This document shows, one piece after another, positions 28,547 to 38,852 of a stretch of 64,000 bases of DNA (position 1 is its first letter; the number at the start of each line of letters is the position of its first letter). Location of the stretch: positions 1 through 64,000 of the forward strand of contig NZ_VJON01000006.1 of NCBI RefSeq assembly GCF_007556685.1, given 5' to 3'. The notes below the pieces were generated by a model. That model did not search any database and was not told the origin of the DNA. It was given only the letters and a program-made list of their open reading frames with translations. Made by a program: the position numbers and the translations under genes. This DNA is from Tepidimonas charontis (lineage in GTDB: Bacteria; Pseudomonadota; Gammaproteobacteria; Burkholderiales; Burkholderiaceae_C).

Positions 28547-29455
28547 TCACGTGGACGGCCAGTCGACGTCGATGCTGCCAAACGGCATCTCGCCATCGGG
28601 CAGGCGGGCCTCGATGTACACCCGGCTGCCGGGCATCAGCCACGGGGTGCTGGGCGCGCCCAGCGTTGCACACTCGGCGGCACGGCGTTGAGCCAGGGTA
28701 GCAAAGCCGCGCGGCCACTGCGTTGGAGCGCCCTCGATGCGCGGCATCGACCACGCGCCCAGCGCCACCCAAACGCCGGCGCGCACGCCGCGTGCCAGCG
28801 CTGCTTGCGCGATCGACGGCCCCAGCCCGAGCACCGGCTCGGCGGCATCGATCAGCCCGAGCTTGCGACCGTCGCAGGTCGTACTCAGGGTCGCGTGCAG
28901 GCGCCCGTTTTGCCATGCCGGCCCCAACGCATCGGGCGTGAGCGCGCACGGCGCCAGCGTGATGCCCCACGGCCGCTCGGGTGCATCACCCGCTGCGCCG
29001 CTGCCCCAGCGCCACAAGGCGGCCAACGCCAGCAGGCGCACACCCTCCAGCGCGTTCGCCGCCTCGGCCTGGGCGCCGATGTCGCCACAGATCGCCACGA
29101 TCGCCGGCACCACGTCGGCTACGCCGGGCATCGGCGGCAGCGCCCGCTGCGGTCCCCACAGGGCGTCGCTGGGCCAGGGCACGACGGTATCTGCTGCCAC
29201 GGCCACCCAGCCGCCATACGCGCGCGGCAAGGGCGCTGCGCACTGCGCGGGATCGAAGGCAAACGCGTGCCGGGCATGGCCATGATCGAGCTGCGCGGCC
29301 AAATCACGCAGCTGCGGGCCGATGAAGTTCCAGTCGTCGAGTGCGTGCTGCAACGTCTCGGCGATGCCGGTGGCGTAGTGGGCGCGCGTGCCATCGCGCG
29401 ATACGACCACCAGCTGTCCGTCGCGGCTGCCGTCTCGGTAGGTGGCAAGTTTCAT
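28547..29455 (-). CDS. Fumarylacetoacetate hydrolase-fold protein lacking metal ligands
   Basis: A 302-aa protein whose first 85 residues (MKLATYRDGSRDGQLVVVSRD, then HAFAFDPAQCAAPLPRAY) clearly match the long FAH-family hydrolases found in Burkholderiales. The central catalytic part is shortened. Where the family has the EAE metal-binding motif the sequence reads VPAIVAICGD, and where it has VNDWSLRN it reads LAALWRWGS, so the three acidic metal ligands appear lost. The ending GSIDVDW is family-like. It is therefore probably a non-catalytic paralogue or a decaying gene, although the frame is intact. The N-terminal ATG is unambiguous. It converges on glpR. Confidence 0.7.
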   Translation of the reverse strand: MKLATYRDGSRDGQLVVVSRDGTRAHYATGIAETLQHALDDWNFIGPQLRDLAAQLDHGHARHAFAFDPAQCAAPLPRAYGGWVAVAADTVVPWPSDALWGPQRALPPMPGVADVVPAIVAICGDIGAQAEAANALEGVRLLALAALWRWGSGAAGDAPERPWGITLAPCALTPDALGPAWQNGRLHATLSTTCDGRKLGLIDAAEPVLGLGPSIAQAALARGVRAGVWVALGAWSMPRIEGAPTQWPRGFATLAQRRAAECATLGAPSTPWLMPGSRVYIEARLPDGEMPFGSIDVDWPST

Positions 29456-29593
29456 GGTGGACTCGTGAAAGCGGAGCGCCTCGACCAGCGCCAGCGCAGA
29501 ACCAACCTTGGCCGGGGCACACAGCCCCGATTGTGCGACGCAAACGCAGAGCATCGGCACACGCAGCACCGAGCTCCGTTAGCATTGGTGCCC

Positions 29594-30832
29594 ATGAACC
29601 GGTGGTCTTTGGGTGGGTGGCAGACGCTGACGTGGCTGGTGGTGGCTGCCGTACACGCCGCTGCCGTGGCCTGGCTGTGGCCGGGCCGCGAGCCCGCCAG
29701 GGCCCGGGCGCCTGCCTCCGTGTTCGACGCCCAGCTCGTCGCTGGCTCAACCGCCCCCCCAGCCCCCGTGCGCGCCGTATCAACAACAACGAGGGGCCAG
29801 CGCGCGCCAAAGAACGCTGCCCCCTCGGCACCGGCGGTCACGCCCCCGGCCGCCGACGTCACCCCCGAGGCGGCGCATGCCACCGCGCTGGAGGATCTGC
29901 CGGATGATTGGCCGGATGCGGCCCCGGGCGGCACCACGCCCGCCGCCGCGCCGGCGGTGCCGCTGGGCACTCTGGACAGCGCTGCCGCCCCCCTGGTGCA
30001 GACCTCCGACGCGCCCGATGGACTGGCCACCGCCGAACCACCCGCAGCGCCCGCCCGCCCCGACGACGCGTTGGCGACCGCCAGCGCCGCAGCCCCCTTC
30101 GCTCCGACCGACTACGCTGCTGCCGCGCCGCGGGCCGGCGCGCCGGGCGGCGCGGCGCCTTCACCAGCGCCCATTTGGCACGCGCCGCCACCGGGCCGCT
30201 GGGAGTATGAGGTCACCGGCGACACCCGTGGGCTGCGCTACCACGCCAGCGGCACCCTGCTGTGGCAGCCCGGCGCGGGCCACTATCGCGCCGAGCTGGC
30301 GCTGAGCGCCTTTTTGGTGGGCAGTCGCACGCAGATCAGCACCGGCGCGATCGAACCCGACGGCTTGCGCCCGCAGCGCTACGAGGAGCGCGCGCGGCGC
30401 ACGCGCTGGTTGGCGTTCGAGTGGAGCGGCGACGGTGCGCGCGCCGACGCATTGGCCGATGGCGGACAGCGGCAGCGCGATCTGCCCGCCGGTACCCAAG
30501 ACCGGTTGAGTGTGTTCGTCCAGATCGGCGGAGCGCTGCCCACCCTCGGCCTGCAAGCGGGACAAACGCTGCGCTGGCCGGTCAGCGGCTACTCGCGCTG
30601 GGAGCATTGGACGTTTGCAGTGCAGCCCCCCGGCGTACTGACGATTGACGGGGTCGACGTCGCGGCGTGGCACTTGGTGCGCGTGCGGGAACGCGCCGAC
30701 GACGTCGGGATCGAACTGTGGTACCCGATGGAGGGACCCGCGTTGCCGTTGCGCATCGTGCTGACCCAGGGCAACGGCGACCGCGTGGACCAGCGCCTGC
30801 GGCGCCTTCCGGTTTCGGCGCCCCCCTCTTGA
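29594..30832 (+). CDS. DUF3108 domain protein, membrane-anchored
   Basis: A 412-aa protein. One N-terminal transmembrane segment (about residues 9-30, LTWLVVAAVHAAAVAWLW) is followed by a long Ala/Pro/Asp-rich linker to about residue 195, then a DUF3108 domain of beta-strand character. The motif GRWEYEVTGDTRGLRYHASG opens the domain and YEERARRTRWLAFEW lies inside it. DUF3108 domains are predicted periplasmic or outer-membrane-associated beta proteins of unknown function. The N-terminal anchor resembles a TonB-type signal anchor but no TonB motif is present. It is divergent from the FAH-like gene. Confidence 0.75.
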   Translation: MNRWSLGGWQTLTWLVVAAVHAAAVAWLWPGREPARARAPASVFDAQLVAGSTAPPAPVRAVSTTTRGQRAPKNAAPSAPAVTPPAADVTPEAAHATALEDLPDDWPDAAPGGTTPAAAPAVPLGTLDSAAAPLVQTSDAPDGLATAEPPAAPARPDDALATASAAAPFAPTDYAAAAPRAGAPGGAAPSPAPIWHAPPPGRWEYEVTGDTRGLRYHASGTLLWQPGAGHYRAELALSAFLVGSRTQISTGAIEPDGLRPQRYEERARRTRWLAFEWSGDGARADALADGGQRQRDLPAGTQDRLSVFVQIGGALPTLGLQAGQTLRWPVSGYSRWEHWTFAVQPPGVLTIDGVDVAAWHLVRVRERADDVGIELWYPMEGPALPLRIVLTQGNGDRVDQRLRRLPVSAPPS

Positions 30833-30855
30833 CAATGGGCGGCGCGCCCTAATAT
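30829..30855 (+). promoter_or_regulatory. Predicted sigma-70 promoter of the DUF3567 gene
   Basis: A perfect TTGACA (30829-30834), overlapping the stop codon of the DUF3108 gene, is followed after 15 bp by TAATAT (30850-30855). The spacer contains the inverted repeat GGGCG-GCG-CGCCC (30837-30849), which could be an operator. The spacer is 1-2 bp shorter than ideal. Confidence 0.5.
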
Positions 30856-30941
30856 GCAGAAACCGAAGGGGCCGTGGGCGCATCGGTGTGCGATGCACAC
30901 ACCCCTGACAGGGACTCGTTTTTTGAAGGACAGTCAAGGCC

Positions 30942-31232
30942 ATGCACATGCTCTACAACTCCGACAGTTTCGCGGTGGTCCACCTGGTGGCCAACGCCCA
31001 GGAGCTGGCGAGCGCGGCCGAGGGCGACCATCCGCGACCGGTCATGCCGCGCCACGGCTTCGAGATCGTGGACAAGCGCTCCGGCAAGGAGGTCTATCTC
31101 GACGGCTCTTGGGCTGAGTTGTTCCAGCAGCAAATCGAAGCCTGGCAGCACAACACGCCCACCCAGGAAGAGGTCGAAGAAACGCTGGAGCGCTATGCCT
31201 CGCTGGCGCAAACGCCGGTGGTGGTTCACTGA
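30942..31232 (+). CDS. DUF3567 family protein
   Basis: A 96-aa protein of the DUF3567 family, conserved in Burkholderiales. It is recognised by MLYNSDSFAVVHLV at the N-terminus, the central RHGFEIVDKRSGKEVYLDGSWAE and the acidic helix TQEEVEETLERY. Function is unknown. It has its own strong-looking promoter 90 bp upstream and a GAAGGA ribosome site. No signal peptide or membrane segment is seen. Confidence 0.8.
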   Translation: MHMLYNSDSFAVVHLVANAQELASAAEGDHPRPVMPRHGFEIVDKRSGKEVYLDGSWAELFQQQIEAWQHNTPTQEEVEETLERYASLAQTPVVVH

Positions 31233-31286
31233 CGCTGCCCGCCCAGTCGGCGCGGACCAGGCGGGGGGCCAGCAGCGTGTGGACGT

Positions 31287-32300
31287 TCAGTCGAACGGCC
31301 GCGGCCGCAGCGTCTTCTCGTTGGACGGCGGCAGGATTGGCAGGCGGAACACCGGCTGCTCACCGGTCAGCGTCTTCAGGAAAGCGACGATCTGCGCGTT
31401 TTCCTGCTCGGTGAACTTGCGGCCGAGCTGCAGCCGGCCCATGATGTCCACCGCCTCGGCCAGCGTCCAGGCCGCGCCGTCGTGGAAGTACGGGTAGGTC
31501 AGCTCGACGTTGCGCAGCGTCGGCACCTTGTAGCTGAAGCGGTCGGCATCCTTGCCGGTGACGGCGGCGCGGCCGTCGCCGGCGCCCTTGTACGGCTCGA
31601 CGATGCCCATTTTCTGGAACGAGTTGCCGCCCAGGTTCGGGCCGTTGTGGCAGGCCACGCAGCCGCTCTCGTTGAACAGCTTGTAGCCGGCCAGCTCGTC
31701 CTTGGTCAGCGCATCCTTCTTGCCCAGCAGGTACTGATCGAAGCGCGAGTTGGGCGTCACCAGCGTCTTCTCGAACTCGGCGATGGCGTCGGTCACCATG
31801 TCGATGTCGATCTTGTCCTTGCCGTAGATCAGCTTGAACTCGCGCGCGTACGCCGGGATCGACTGCAGCACGTCCACCGCCAGCGTGTGCTGGAACGCCA
31901 TCTCGCCGGGGTTGGCGATCGGCCCGCCGGCCTGCTCCTTCAGATCAGCGGCGCGACCGTCCCAGAACTGCGCCAGGTTCAGCGCCGAGTTCAGCACCGT
32001 CGGCGCGTTGATCGGCCCTTTTTGCCACTTGTGCCCGATGGAGGTGCTCAGGTTGTCCGAGCCGCCCATGCTCAGGTTGTGGCACGAGTTGCACGAGATG
32101 AAGCCCGACTGAGACAGGCGCGGGTCGAAGAACAGCTTCTTGCCCAGCTCGACCTTGCCGAGGTCGACCGACTTGGGCGGCTGGATCGGGGCGTAGAGTT
32201 GGTCGAATGAACGCTCTTGCGCCACCACGGCCAGCGCGGCGGCGGCCACCGCGCCGGCCACCAGGGTCACGCGGGCGAGACGACGTTTGCGGGAGTTCAT
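31287..32300 (-). CDS. ccpA: Di-haem cytochrome c peroxidase
   Basis: Periplasmic peroxidase reducing H2O2 with electrons from cytochrome c. The precursor is 337 aa, with a signal peptide of basic RKRRLAR and hydrophobic core (about residues 1-27). It has two haem c sites: CNSCH at 70-74 (peroxidatic haem) and CVACH at 214-218 (electron-transfer haem). The conserved NAPTVLNSALN loop and C-terminal TLRNVELTYPYFHDGAAW are present. The ATG at 32300 begins the signal peptide. An FNR-type box 90 bp upstream suggests induction at low oxygen, as known for Pseudomonas ccpA. Confidence 0.92.
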   Translation of the reverse strand: MNSRKRRLARVTLVAGAVAAAALAVVAQERSFDQLYAPIQPPKSVDLGKVELGKKLFFDPRLSQSGFISCNSCHNLSMGGSDNLSTSIGHKWQKGPINAPTVLNSALNLAQFWDGRAADLKEQAGGPIANPGEMAFQHTLAVDVLQSIPAYAREFKLIYGKDKIDIDMVTDAIAEFEKTLVTPNSRFDQYLLGKKDALTKDELAGYKLFNESGCVACHNGPNLGGNSFQKMGIVEPYKGAGDGRAAVTGKDADRFSYKVPTLRNVELTYPYFHDGAAWTLAEAVDIMGRLQLGRKFTEQENAQIVAFLKTLTGEQPVFRLPILPPSNEKTLRPRPFD

Positions 32301-32389
32301 GATGAGCCCTTTCTTGGTCTTCGGATTGCCAGCCGGTGCCCATCCGGCAATGGCAAAGACCATTCTGGGCTCATGGTTTTCGGGTGCGA

Positions 32390-32403
32390 TTGACCTCGAT
32401 CAA
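32390..32403. promoter_or_regulatory. FNR/Anr-type box upstream of ccpA
   Basis: TTGACCTCGATCAA matches TTGAT-N4-ATCAA at nine of ten positions. Its centre is about 96 bp before the ccpA start codon, which would place it near -41 of a promoter with a 55-nt leader. It is the exact reverse complement of the box near phaM. Confidence 0.6.
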
Positions 32404-32481
32404 AAAGTCGCCCGAACTTGATAGGACTCGACAATCGCAATCATTGCTCGCACCTACCGAGCACACCCGCGTTCGCAGCGC

Positions 32482-32997
32482 TCACTCCTCCAGCAGGCTG
32501 CGCAGCATCCACGCCGTCTGCTCGTGCACCGACAGGCGCTGCGTCAGCAGGTCGGCGGTCGGCTCGTCGTGCGCCTCGTCCACCAGCGGGAACAGGCCGC
32601 GCGCGGTGCGCGCCACCGCCTCGTGGCCCAGCGCCAGGATGCGCACCATCTCCATCGCCTTCGGCGGCTCGGCGGGCGCATCCGGCAGCGAGCTCAGGCG
32701 CGCGTACTGCGCGTACGAGGCCGGCGCCACGTGGCCGAGCGCGCGGATGCGCTCGGCGATCGGGTCGATGGCGTTCCACAGCTCGGTGTACTGCTGCATG
32801 AACATGTCGTGCAGACTGTTGAACATCGGCCCGGTGACGTTCCAGTGGAAGTTGTGCGTCGTCAGGTACAGCGTGAAGGTGTCGGCCAGCAGCCGCTCCA
32901 GCCCCTGCGCGATGGCGGCGCGCTGGGCCGGCGCGATGCCGATGTCCACCGGGGTGGCGGCGCGGCTGGCGGTCTTGGTGGCGTTTTTCTTGGCCAT
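32482..32997 (-). CDS. dps: Dps/ferritin-like DNA-protection protein
   Basis: A 171-aa Dps-family miniferritin that stores iron using H2O2 and shields DNA. The intersubunit ferroxidase residues are visible in THNFHWNVTGPMF (His) and SLHDMFMQQYTELW (Asp/Glu). The N-terminus is Lys/Ala-rich (MAKKNATKTASRA), as in DNA-binding Dps proteins. Start at 32997, preceded by GAGG. It lies in the same direction as ccpA with a 181-bp gap containing the FNR-type box. A role in peroxide defence with OxyR is expected. Confidence 0.92.
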   Translation of the reverse strand: MAKKNATKTASRAATPVDIGIAPAQRAAIAQGLERLLADTFTLYLTTHNFHWNVTGPMFNSLHDMFMQQYTELWNAIDPIAERIRALGHVAPASYAQYARLSSLPDAPAEPPKAMEMVRILALGHEAVARTARGLFPLVDEAHDEPTADLLTQRLSVHEQTAWMLRSLLEE

Positions 32998-33087
32998 GGT
33001 CGTCAAGCTCCTCGAGAGGGTTGGGGGTACGAAACGGGGTTCATGCCCCATCTTAGCGGCTAGTGGCGCCGCGCCGATAATGGGCGC

Positions 33088-33987
33088 ATGACAACCGATC
33101 CGCTACGGCGACACTGGCTGCGCTACGGGGCCGCCGCCACGCTGGCGGCGCTGGCCCGGTGGGCGGGTGCGGCCGCCAGCACGGCGGCGGGCGACGACGC
33201 GCGCGCCGTGGTGGCCGACGAGCCGGCGCGGCTGGCCTGGGTGCGCGCGCGGCTGGCGGCGCTGCCGGGCACGGCCGACTGGCTGCTGCTGGGCGAGCAG
33301 CACGACGCCGACGCCCACCAGTGGCTGGAGGCCGCCGCGGTGCAGGCGCTGGCGCGCGAGGGGCGTCTGGCCGCGCTGGTGCTGGAGATGGCCGAGCGCG
33401 GCCGCGACACCGCGGCGCTGGCCCCCGACGCCGACGAGGCCGCGGTGCGCGCGGCGCTGGCCTGGCACGACGCCGGCTGGCCGTGGCGGCGCTACGGCCC
33501 GGTGGTGATGGCCGCGGTGCGCGCCGGCGTGCCGGTGGCGGGCGGCAACCTGCCGCGGCGCCAGCACGGCGAGGTGATGCGCGACGCCGCCTGGGACGAT
33601 ACGCTGCCGGATGCGCAGCAGCGCGCCGCGCTGCACCGCGCGCTGGACGAAGGCCACTGCGGCCTGCTGCCGGCGGCGCAGCTGCCGGCGATGGTGCGCA
33701 TCCAGCTGGCGCGCGACGACGCGATGGCCGCCACGCTGCTGGAGCGGCGCAGCCCGGACCGCACGGTGCTGCTGGTGACCGGCGCGCAGCACGCGCGGCG
33801 CGACCGCGGCGTGCCGCACCACCTGGCGCGCCGCGCCGGCACGGACGCCGCGCGCTCCTGCCTCAGCATCGAGCTGCGCGCCACCGACGCCGCGCGCGCC
33901 GAGCCGGACCCGGCGTTCGACGCGCTGTGGCTGACGCCGGCGGTGGCAGCCGTCGATCACTGCGCCGGGCTGCGCGGCCGCGGCTGA
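33088..33987 (+). CDS. ChaN family (haem-binding) protein
   Basis: A 299-aa ChaN-like (DUF399) protein. ChaN-type proteins bind haem, and Campylobacter ChaN takes part in haem iron use. The core motif LLGEQHDADAHQWLE is at about residues 69-83, VTGAQHARRDRGVP near 228-242 and a C-terminal ALWLTPAV segment is present. The N-terminal RRHWLRYGAAATLAAL suggests a Tat-like signal. No lipobox Cys is seen, unlike lipoprotein members. GC content is very high, around 78-80 % by eye. Confidence 0.75.
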   Translation: MTTDPLRRHWLRYGAAATLAALARWAGAAASTAAGDDARAVVADEPARLAWVRARLAALPGTADWLLLGEQHDADAHQWLEAAAVQALAREGRLAALVLEMAERGRDTAALAPDADEAAVRAALAWHDAGWPWRRYGPVVMAAVRAGVPVAGGNLPRRQHGEVMRDAAWDDTLPDAQQRAALHRALDEGHCGLLPAAQLPAMVRIQLARDDAMAATLLERRSPDRTVLLVTGAQHARRDRGVPHHLARRAGTDAARSCLSIELRATDAARAEPDPAFDALWLTPAVAAVDHCAGLRGRG

Positions 33988-34014
33988 CGGCACCCCTGCC
34001 GGCCCCGCGCGCCG

Positions 34015-35970
34015 TCAGGCCCACGCCACGAGCGGCTCCGGCTCCGCGGGCCCGGCGGCCTGCAGCGCCTGCGCGACGACGCGCAGCACCTCGGCGCCGT
34101 AGGCGGCGCGCTTCTTCTCGCCCAGGCCCGGGATGCCCTCCAGATCGCCGTCGCAGGCCGGCAGGCGCTGCGCCAGCGCCACGAGCGTGGCGTCGTGGAA
34201 GATCACGTAGGCCGGCAGGTCGTGCGCGCGCGCCACCTCGGCGCGCCAGCGCTTCAGCGCCGCCAGCACCTCGCGTTCGCGCAGCGGCAGCCGGGCCTCC
34301 GTGGCCAGCGCGCGCGCCTGCCGCGGCGCCCGCTCGGCGCGGCGGCCCTCGGTGGCCACGCGCAGGTGCAGCGGCTGCTCGCCGCGCAGGATCGGCCGCG
34401 CCGCCGGCGTCAGGTGCAGCGTGTGGAACTCCCCGGCCACCTGCACCGCGCCACGCGCCACCAGCTGGCGCAGCACGCGCCGCCAGGTCGCCTCGTCGAG
34501 TTCGCGCCCGATGGCCCAGGTGGACAGCCGCTCGTGGCCGTGCGCGCGCACCTTGTCGGTGGCCTGGCCGCGCAGCACGTCGATCACGTGCCCGGCGCCG
34601 AACGCCGCGCCGCTTTGCTGCAGGCGGTAGATGCACGACAGGAGCTTGCGCGCCGCCTCGGTGGCGTCCCAGGTCTGCGGCGGCTGCAGGCAGTTGTCGC
34701 AGTTGCCGCACGGCGCGCTGGCTTCACCAAAATAGGCCAGCCATTGCTGGCGGCGACAGTTGGTGGACTCGGCCAGCGCCAACAGCGCGTCGAGCTTGCC
34801 GCGCAATATGCGCTTGAACGCTTCGCCCGCCGGGCTTTCGTCGATGAGCCGGCGCTGCTGCACCACATCCTGCAGCCCGTAAGCCATCCAGGCATTGGCC
34901 GGCTCGCCATCACGCCCGGCGCGCCCGGTCTCCTGGACGTAGGCCTCGATATTTTTCGGCAGGTCCAGGTGCGCAACGAAGCGCACATCCGGCTTGTCGA
35001 TGCCCATGCCAAAGGCCACCGTGGCCACCATGATCAGGCCCTCCTCACGCAGGAAGCGGTCCTGATGGCGCCGGCGCGTGGCGGCATCGAGCCCGGCGTG
35101 GTAGGGCAGCGCGCGCCAGCCGGCGGCGGCCAGCCGCGCGGCCACCTCCTCCACCTTGCGGCGCGACTGGCAATAGACGATGCCGCTGTCATGAGCACCC
35201 GGGCCGCCGTGCTCGCGCTGCAAAAAGCGCTGCAGCTGGCGCAGGCTGTCGCGCTTTTCAACGATGGTGTAGCGGATGTTGGGGCGGTCGAAGCTGGCCA
35301 CGAAGGTGCGCGCCTGCTGCAGCCGCAGGTGCTCGGCGATGTCGGCGCGCGTGAGCGCATCGGCCGTGGCGGTGAGGGCGATACGTGGCACACCGGCAAA
35401 GCGCTCGGGCAGGATAGCGAGCTCGCGGTATTCGGGGCGAAAGTCGTGTCCCCACTGGCTGACACAGTGTGCCTCGTCGATGGCCAGCAGCGCCAGTCGC
35501 CCGGCGGCGTGCAGGGCCTGCAGACGGGCCAGAAAGCGCGGCGTGACGATACGCTCGGGCGCGGCGTACAGCAGGGTCAGCTCGCCGCGCATCAGGCGTT
35601 GCTCCACCGCCGCGGCCTCCTCGGTGCTCAAGCTGGAGTCGAGGGTGGCGGCCGGCACGCCCGCTTCGCGCAGCGCGCCCACTTGATCGTGCATCAGCGC
35701 AATGAGCGGCGAGACCACCAGCGTGGTGCCGTAGCCAGCGCGCTGGCGCACGATGGCCGGGATTTGATAGCACAGCGACTTGCCGCCGCCGGTGGGCATC
35801 AACACCAGCGCATCGCCACCGGCGGCCACGTGTGTGACGACGTCGCGCTGCAGGCCACGGAACTGCGCATAGCCAAAGACATCGCGCAGCACGGCCTGAC
35901 ACGCCGCGGCGGTGGCGTCGATCGCATCCCCGCTGCCGCCGGTACCCGTGCGGTGTGTGCGATCCGTCAT
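34015..35970 (-). CDS. recQ: ATP-dependent DNA helicase RecQ
   Basis: A 3'-5' helicase of recombination and repair, 651 aa from the chosen ATG. The helicase core has [12 protein letters not shown] (Walker A) and [21 protein letters not shown] (DEAH box). The RQC zinc-binding part shows C-(x)16-CGNCDNC cysteines. A winged helix and a C-terminal HRDC-like domain follow. A longer in-frame start (ATG at 36048) is possible but the family homology begins later. The last 230 codons are visibly GC-richer than the rest, with a change near 34,720-34,740. It runs convergently against the chaN gene. Confidence 0.93.
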   Translation of the reverse strand: MTDRTHRTGTGGSGDAIDATAAACQAVLRDVFGYAQFRGLQRDVVTHVAAGGDALVLMPTGGGKSLCYQIPAIVRQRAGYGTTLVVSPLIALMHDQVGALREAGVPAATLDSSLSTEEAAAVEQRLMRGELTLLYAAPERIVTPRFLARLQALHAAGRLALLAIDEAHCVSQWGHDFRPEYRELAILPERFAGVPRIALTATADALTRADIAEHLRLQQARTFVASFDRPNIRYTIVEKRDSLRQLQRFLQREHGGPGAHDSGIVYCQSRRKVEEVAARLAAAGWRALPYHAGLDAATRRRHQDRFLREEGLIMVATVAFGMGIDKPDVRFVAHLDLPKNIEAYVQETGRAGRDGEPANAWMAYGLQDVVQQRRLIDESPAGEAFKRILRGKLDALLALAESTNCRRQQWLAYFGEASAPCGNCDNCLQPPQTWDATEAARKLLSCIYRLQQSGAAFGAGHVIDVLRGQATDKVRAHGHERLSTWAIGRELDEATWRRVLRQLVARGAVQVAGEFHTLHLTPAARPILRGEQPLHLRVATEGRRAERAPRQARALATEARLPLREREVLAALKRWRAEVARAHDLPAYVIFHDATLVALAQRLPACDGDLEGIPGLGEKKRAAYGAEVLRVVAQALQAAGPAEPEPLVAWA

Positions 35971-36105
35971 GACGGCGGCAGGCGGGGGCAATGCACTGGC
36001 GTCGATCGCTTCATCGCCCAAGACGGCCGCCTTCCTCATCGCCGACACCGCCGCACTGGCACACGCATCGACGGCCCTTTCCTTGCCTGCCGGCGGACGC
36101 GCCGC

Positions 36106-36516
36106 TCACATCTGCTCCCACGGCAGCCCCTCGAAGCGCCAGCCGTTGCGGCTGGAGCGGTGGAAGTGCTCGTCCAGCTCGCCCTCAAAGCCGTGCACCA
36201 CGTGCGCCACGTCGGTAAAGCCGGCCGCCTCCAGCGCCGCGCCGGCGTCCAGCGTGCGCTTGCCGCTGCGGCAGATCAGCAGCACCGGGCGGTCCAGCCG
36301 GCCGGCCTCCTGCAGCACCTTGCGCGCGAAGCCCTCTGGGTCCGGCGTCAGGTCCGGGTACTCGTACCACGGGATATTGATCACCCCGGGCGGCCGGCCG
36401 ACATAGAGAGATTCGATCTCCATGCGCACGTCGATGAACAGGGGCGCGCGTTCGGGCGGATCGCCGGCGCGCTCCTGCAACCAAGCCCAGGCGTCACGGG
36501 GCAATAGGTGTTTCAT
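36106..36516 (-). CDS. Rhodanese-like sulfurtransferase
   Basis: A single-domain rhodanese protein of 136 aa. The active-site loop reads CRSGKRT with the catalytic Cys around residue 83; FIDVRMEIESLYVGRPPGVINIPW holds the CH2A motif. Such small rhodaneses transfer persulfide sulfur, with substrate usually unknown. It lies 40 bp after hemB and upstream of recQ on the same strand. Start ATG at 36516; the longer frame runs into hemB. Confidence 0.85.
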   Translation of the reverse strand: MKHLLPRDAWAWLQERAGDPPERAPLFIDVRMEIESLYVGRPPGVINIPWYEYPDLTPDPEGFARKVLQEAGRLDRPVLLICRSGKRTLDAGAALEAAGFTDVAHVVHGFEGELDEHFHRSSRNGWRFEGLPWEQM

Positions 36517-36556
36517 GGGATGGCGATGGTAGCGCAGCGCGGGCCCCCCACGTGGC

Positions 36557-37925
<1,369 letters not shown>

Positions 37926-37939
37926 GCCGTCTGCCCCCC

Positions 37940-38713
37940 TCACACCGACATGACGTCGCGCAAAAAGCGCTCCATCGCCGTCACCAGCGCAATGGGCGTC
38001 TCGTCCATCGGGTAGTGCCCGGCGTTGGTCATCACTTCCAGCCGGGCGTTGGGGTAGTGCTGCAGCCAGGTGGCGCGACAGGTGGCCTCGCCCAGCGCGG
38101 GGTCGTGCTCCCCAGCCACCACCAGCACCGGCACCGTTTGCCCCTGGATACGCTCGACGAAGGCGGTCTTGGCCCACGCGTTCAGATACGCGGCGAAAGC
38201 CTCGACGTCCGAGTGCGCCAGCGACGATCGCACCATCGCATCCAGCCAGGTGCCCGTCAGCCGCCGTCCGGTGGTCAAATCGATGATCGCGCGGCGTGTG
38301 GCTGCGTCTTGTGCCGCCGCCGAAAAGAACGCCCAACCCTCGGGGTCGAAGGGCACGCCACTGGCCGGCACTGGGGTGATGCCCACCAGCGCCTGTACAC
38401 GCTGCGCGGCCTCGGCCAGCACGTACTGGATGGCGCTGCCGCCCATCGAATGCCCCACCAGCGCAAAACGCTCCCAGCCCAGTTGATCGGCCAGCGCCAG
38501 CGCATCGTGCGCAATCTGCGCGATGGTGTAAGGGCCCCCGCTGCCCTTGCGGTGCCCATAACCGCGGTAATCCATGAAGGCATAGCTGAAGGCGTCGGTG
38601 TCGAGATGCTGCACCATCGGCCCCCAGCCGCGCGCATGGCCAAACCAGCCGTGCAGCATCAACACCTTGCGCCGACCCTGCCCGATGACGTGGGCGTCGT
38701 GGCGGATGTTCAT
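37940..38713 (-). CDS. Alpha/beta hydrolase
   Basis: A 257-aa alpha/beta-hydrolase. The nucleophile elbow is GHSMGGS (Ser about residue 96), the oxyanion-loop HGWFGHARGW is near residue 21, the acid is probably the Asp in VVAGEHDPALG, and the base His is in NAGHYPMDETP. No signal peptide is seen. The substrate cannot be assigned. The CWC gene follows 14 bp later. Confidence 0.85.
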   Translation of the reverse strand: MNIRHDAHVIGQGRRKVLMLHGWFGHARGWGPMVQHLDTDAFSYAFMDYRGYGHRKGSGGPYTIAQIAHDALALADQLGWERFALVGHSMGGSAIQYVLAEAAQRVQALVGITPVPASGVPFDPEGWAFFSAAAQDAATRRAIIDLTTGRRLTGTWLDAMVRSSLAHSDVEAFAAYLNAWAKTAFVERIQGQTVPVLVVAGEHDPALGEATCRATWLQHYPNARLEVMTNAGHYPMDETPIALVTAMERFLRDVMSV

Positions 38714-38852
38714 CGTCGTCTCCTCGATTGCGGGTGGTCAACCGCCATGGTAGCGCCCCCGCGCGGGCGCGCCAAGCCAACCCCCGGCGCCTCGAGCGCA
38801 CGTGTCATCCCCACCGAGGCCGACCTCGACCATCGGTCGGCATACTGGCGCC

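Noticed and set aside
38714-38801. Long minus-strand frame joining the CWC protein to sequence beyond the hydrolase
   Set aside because: Only the last 83 codons (from 37925) match the CWC family; the rest is antisense-type shadow sequence over the hydrolase gene.
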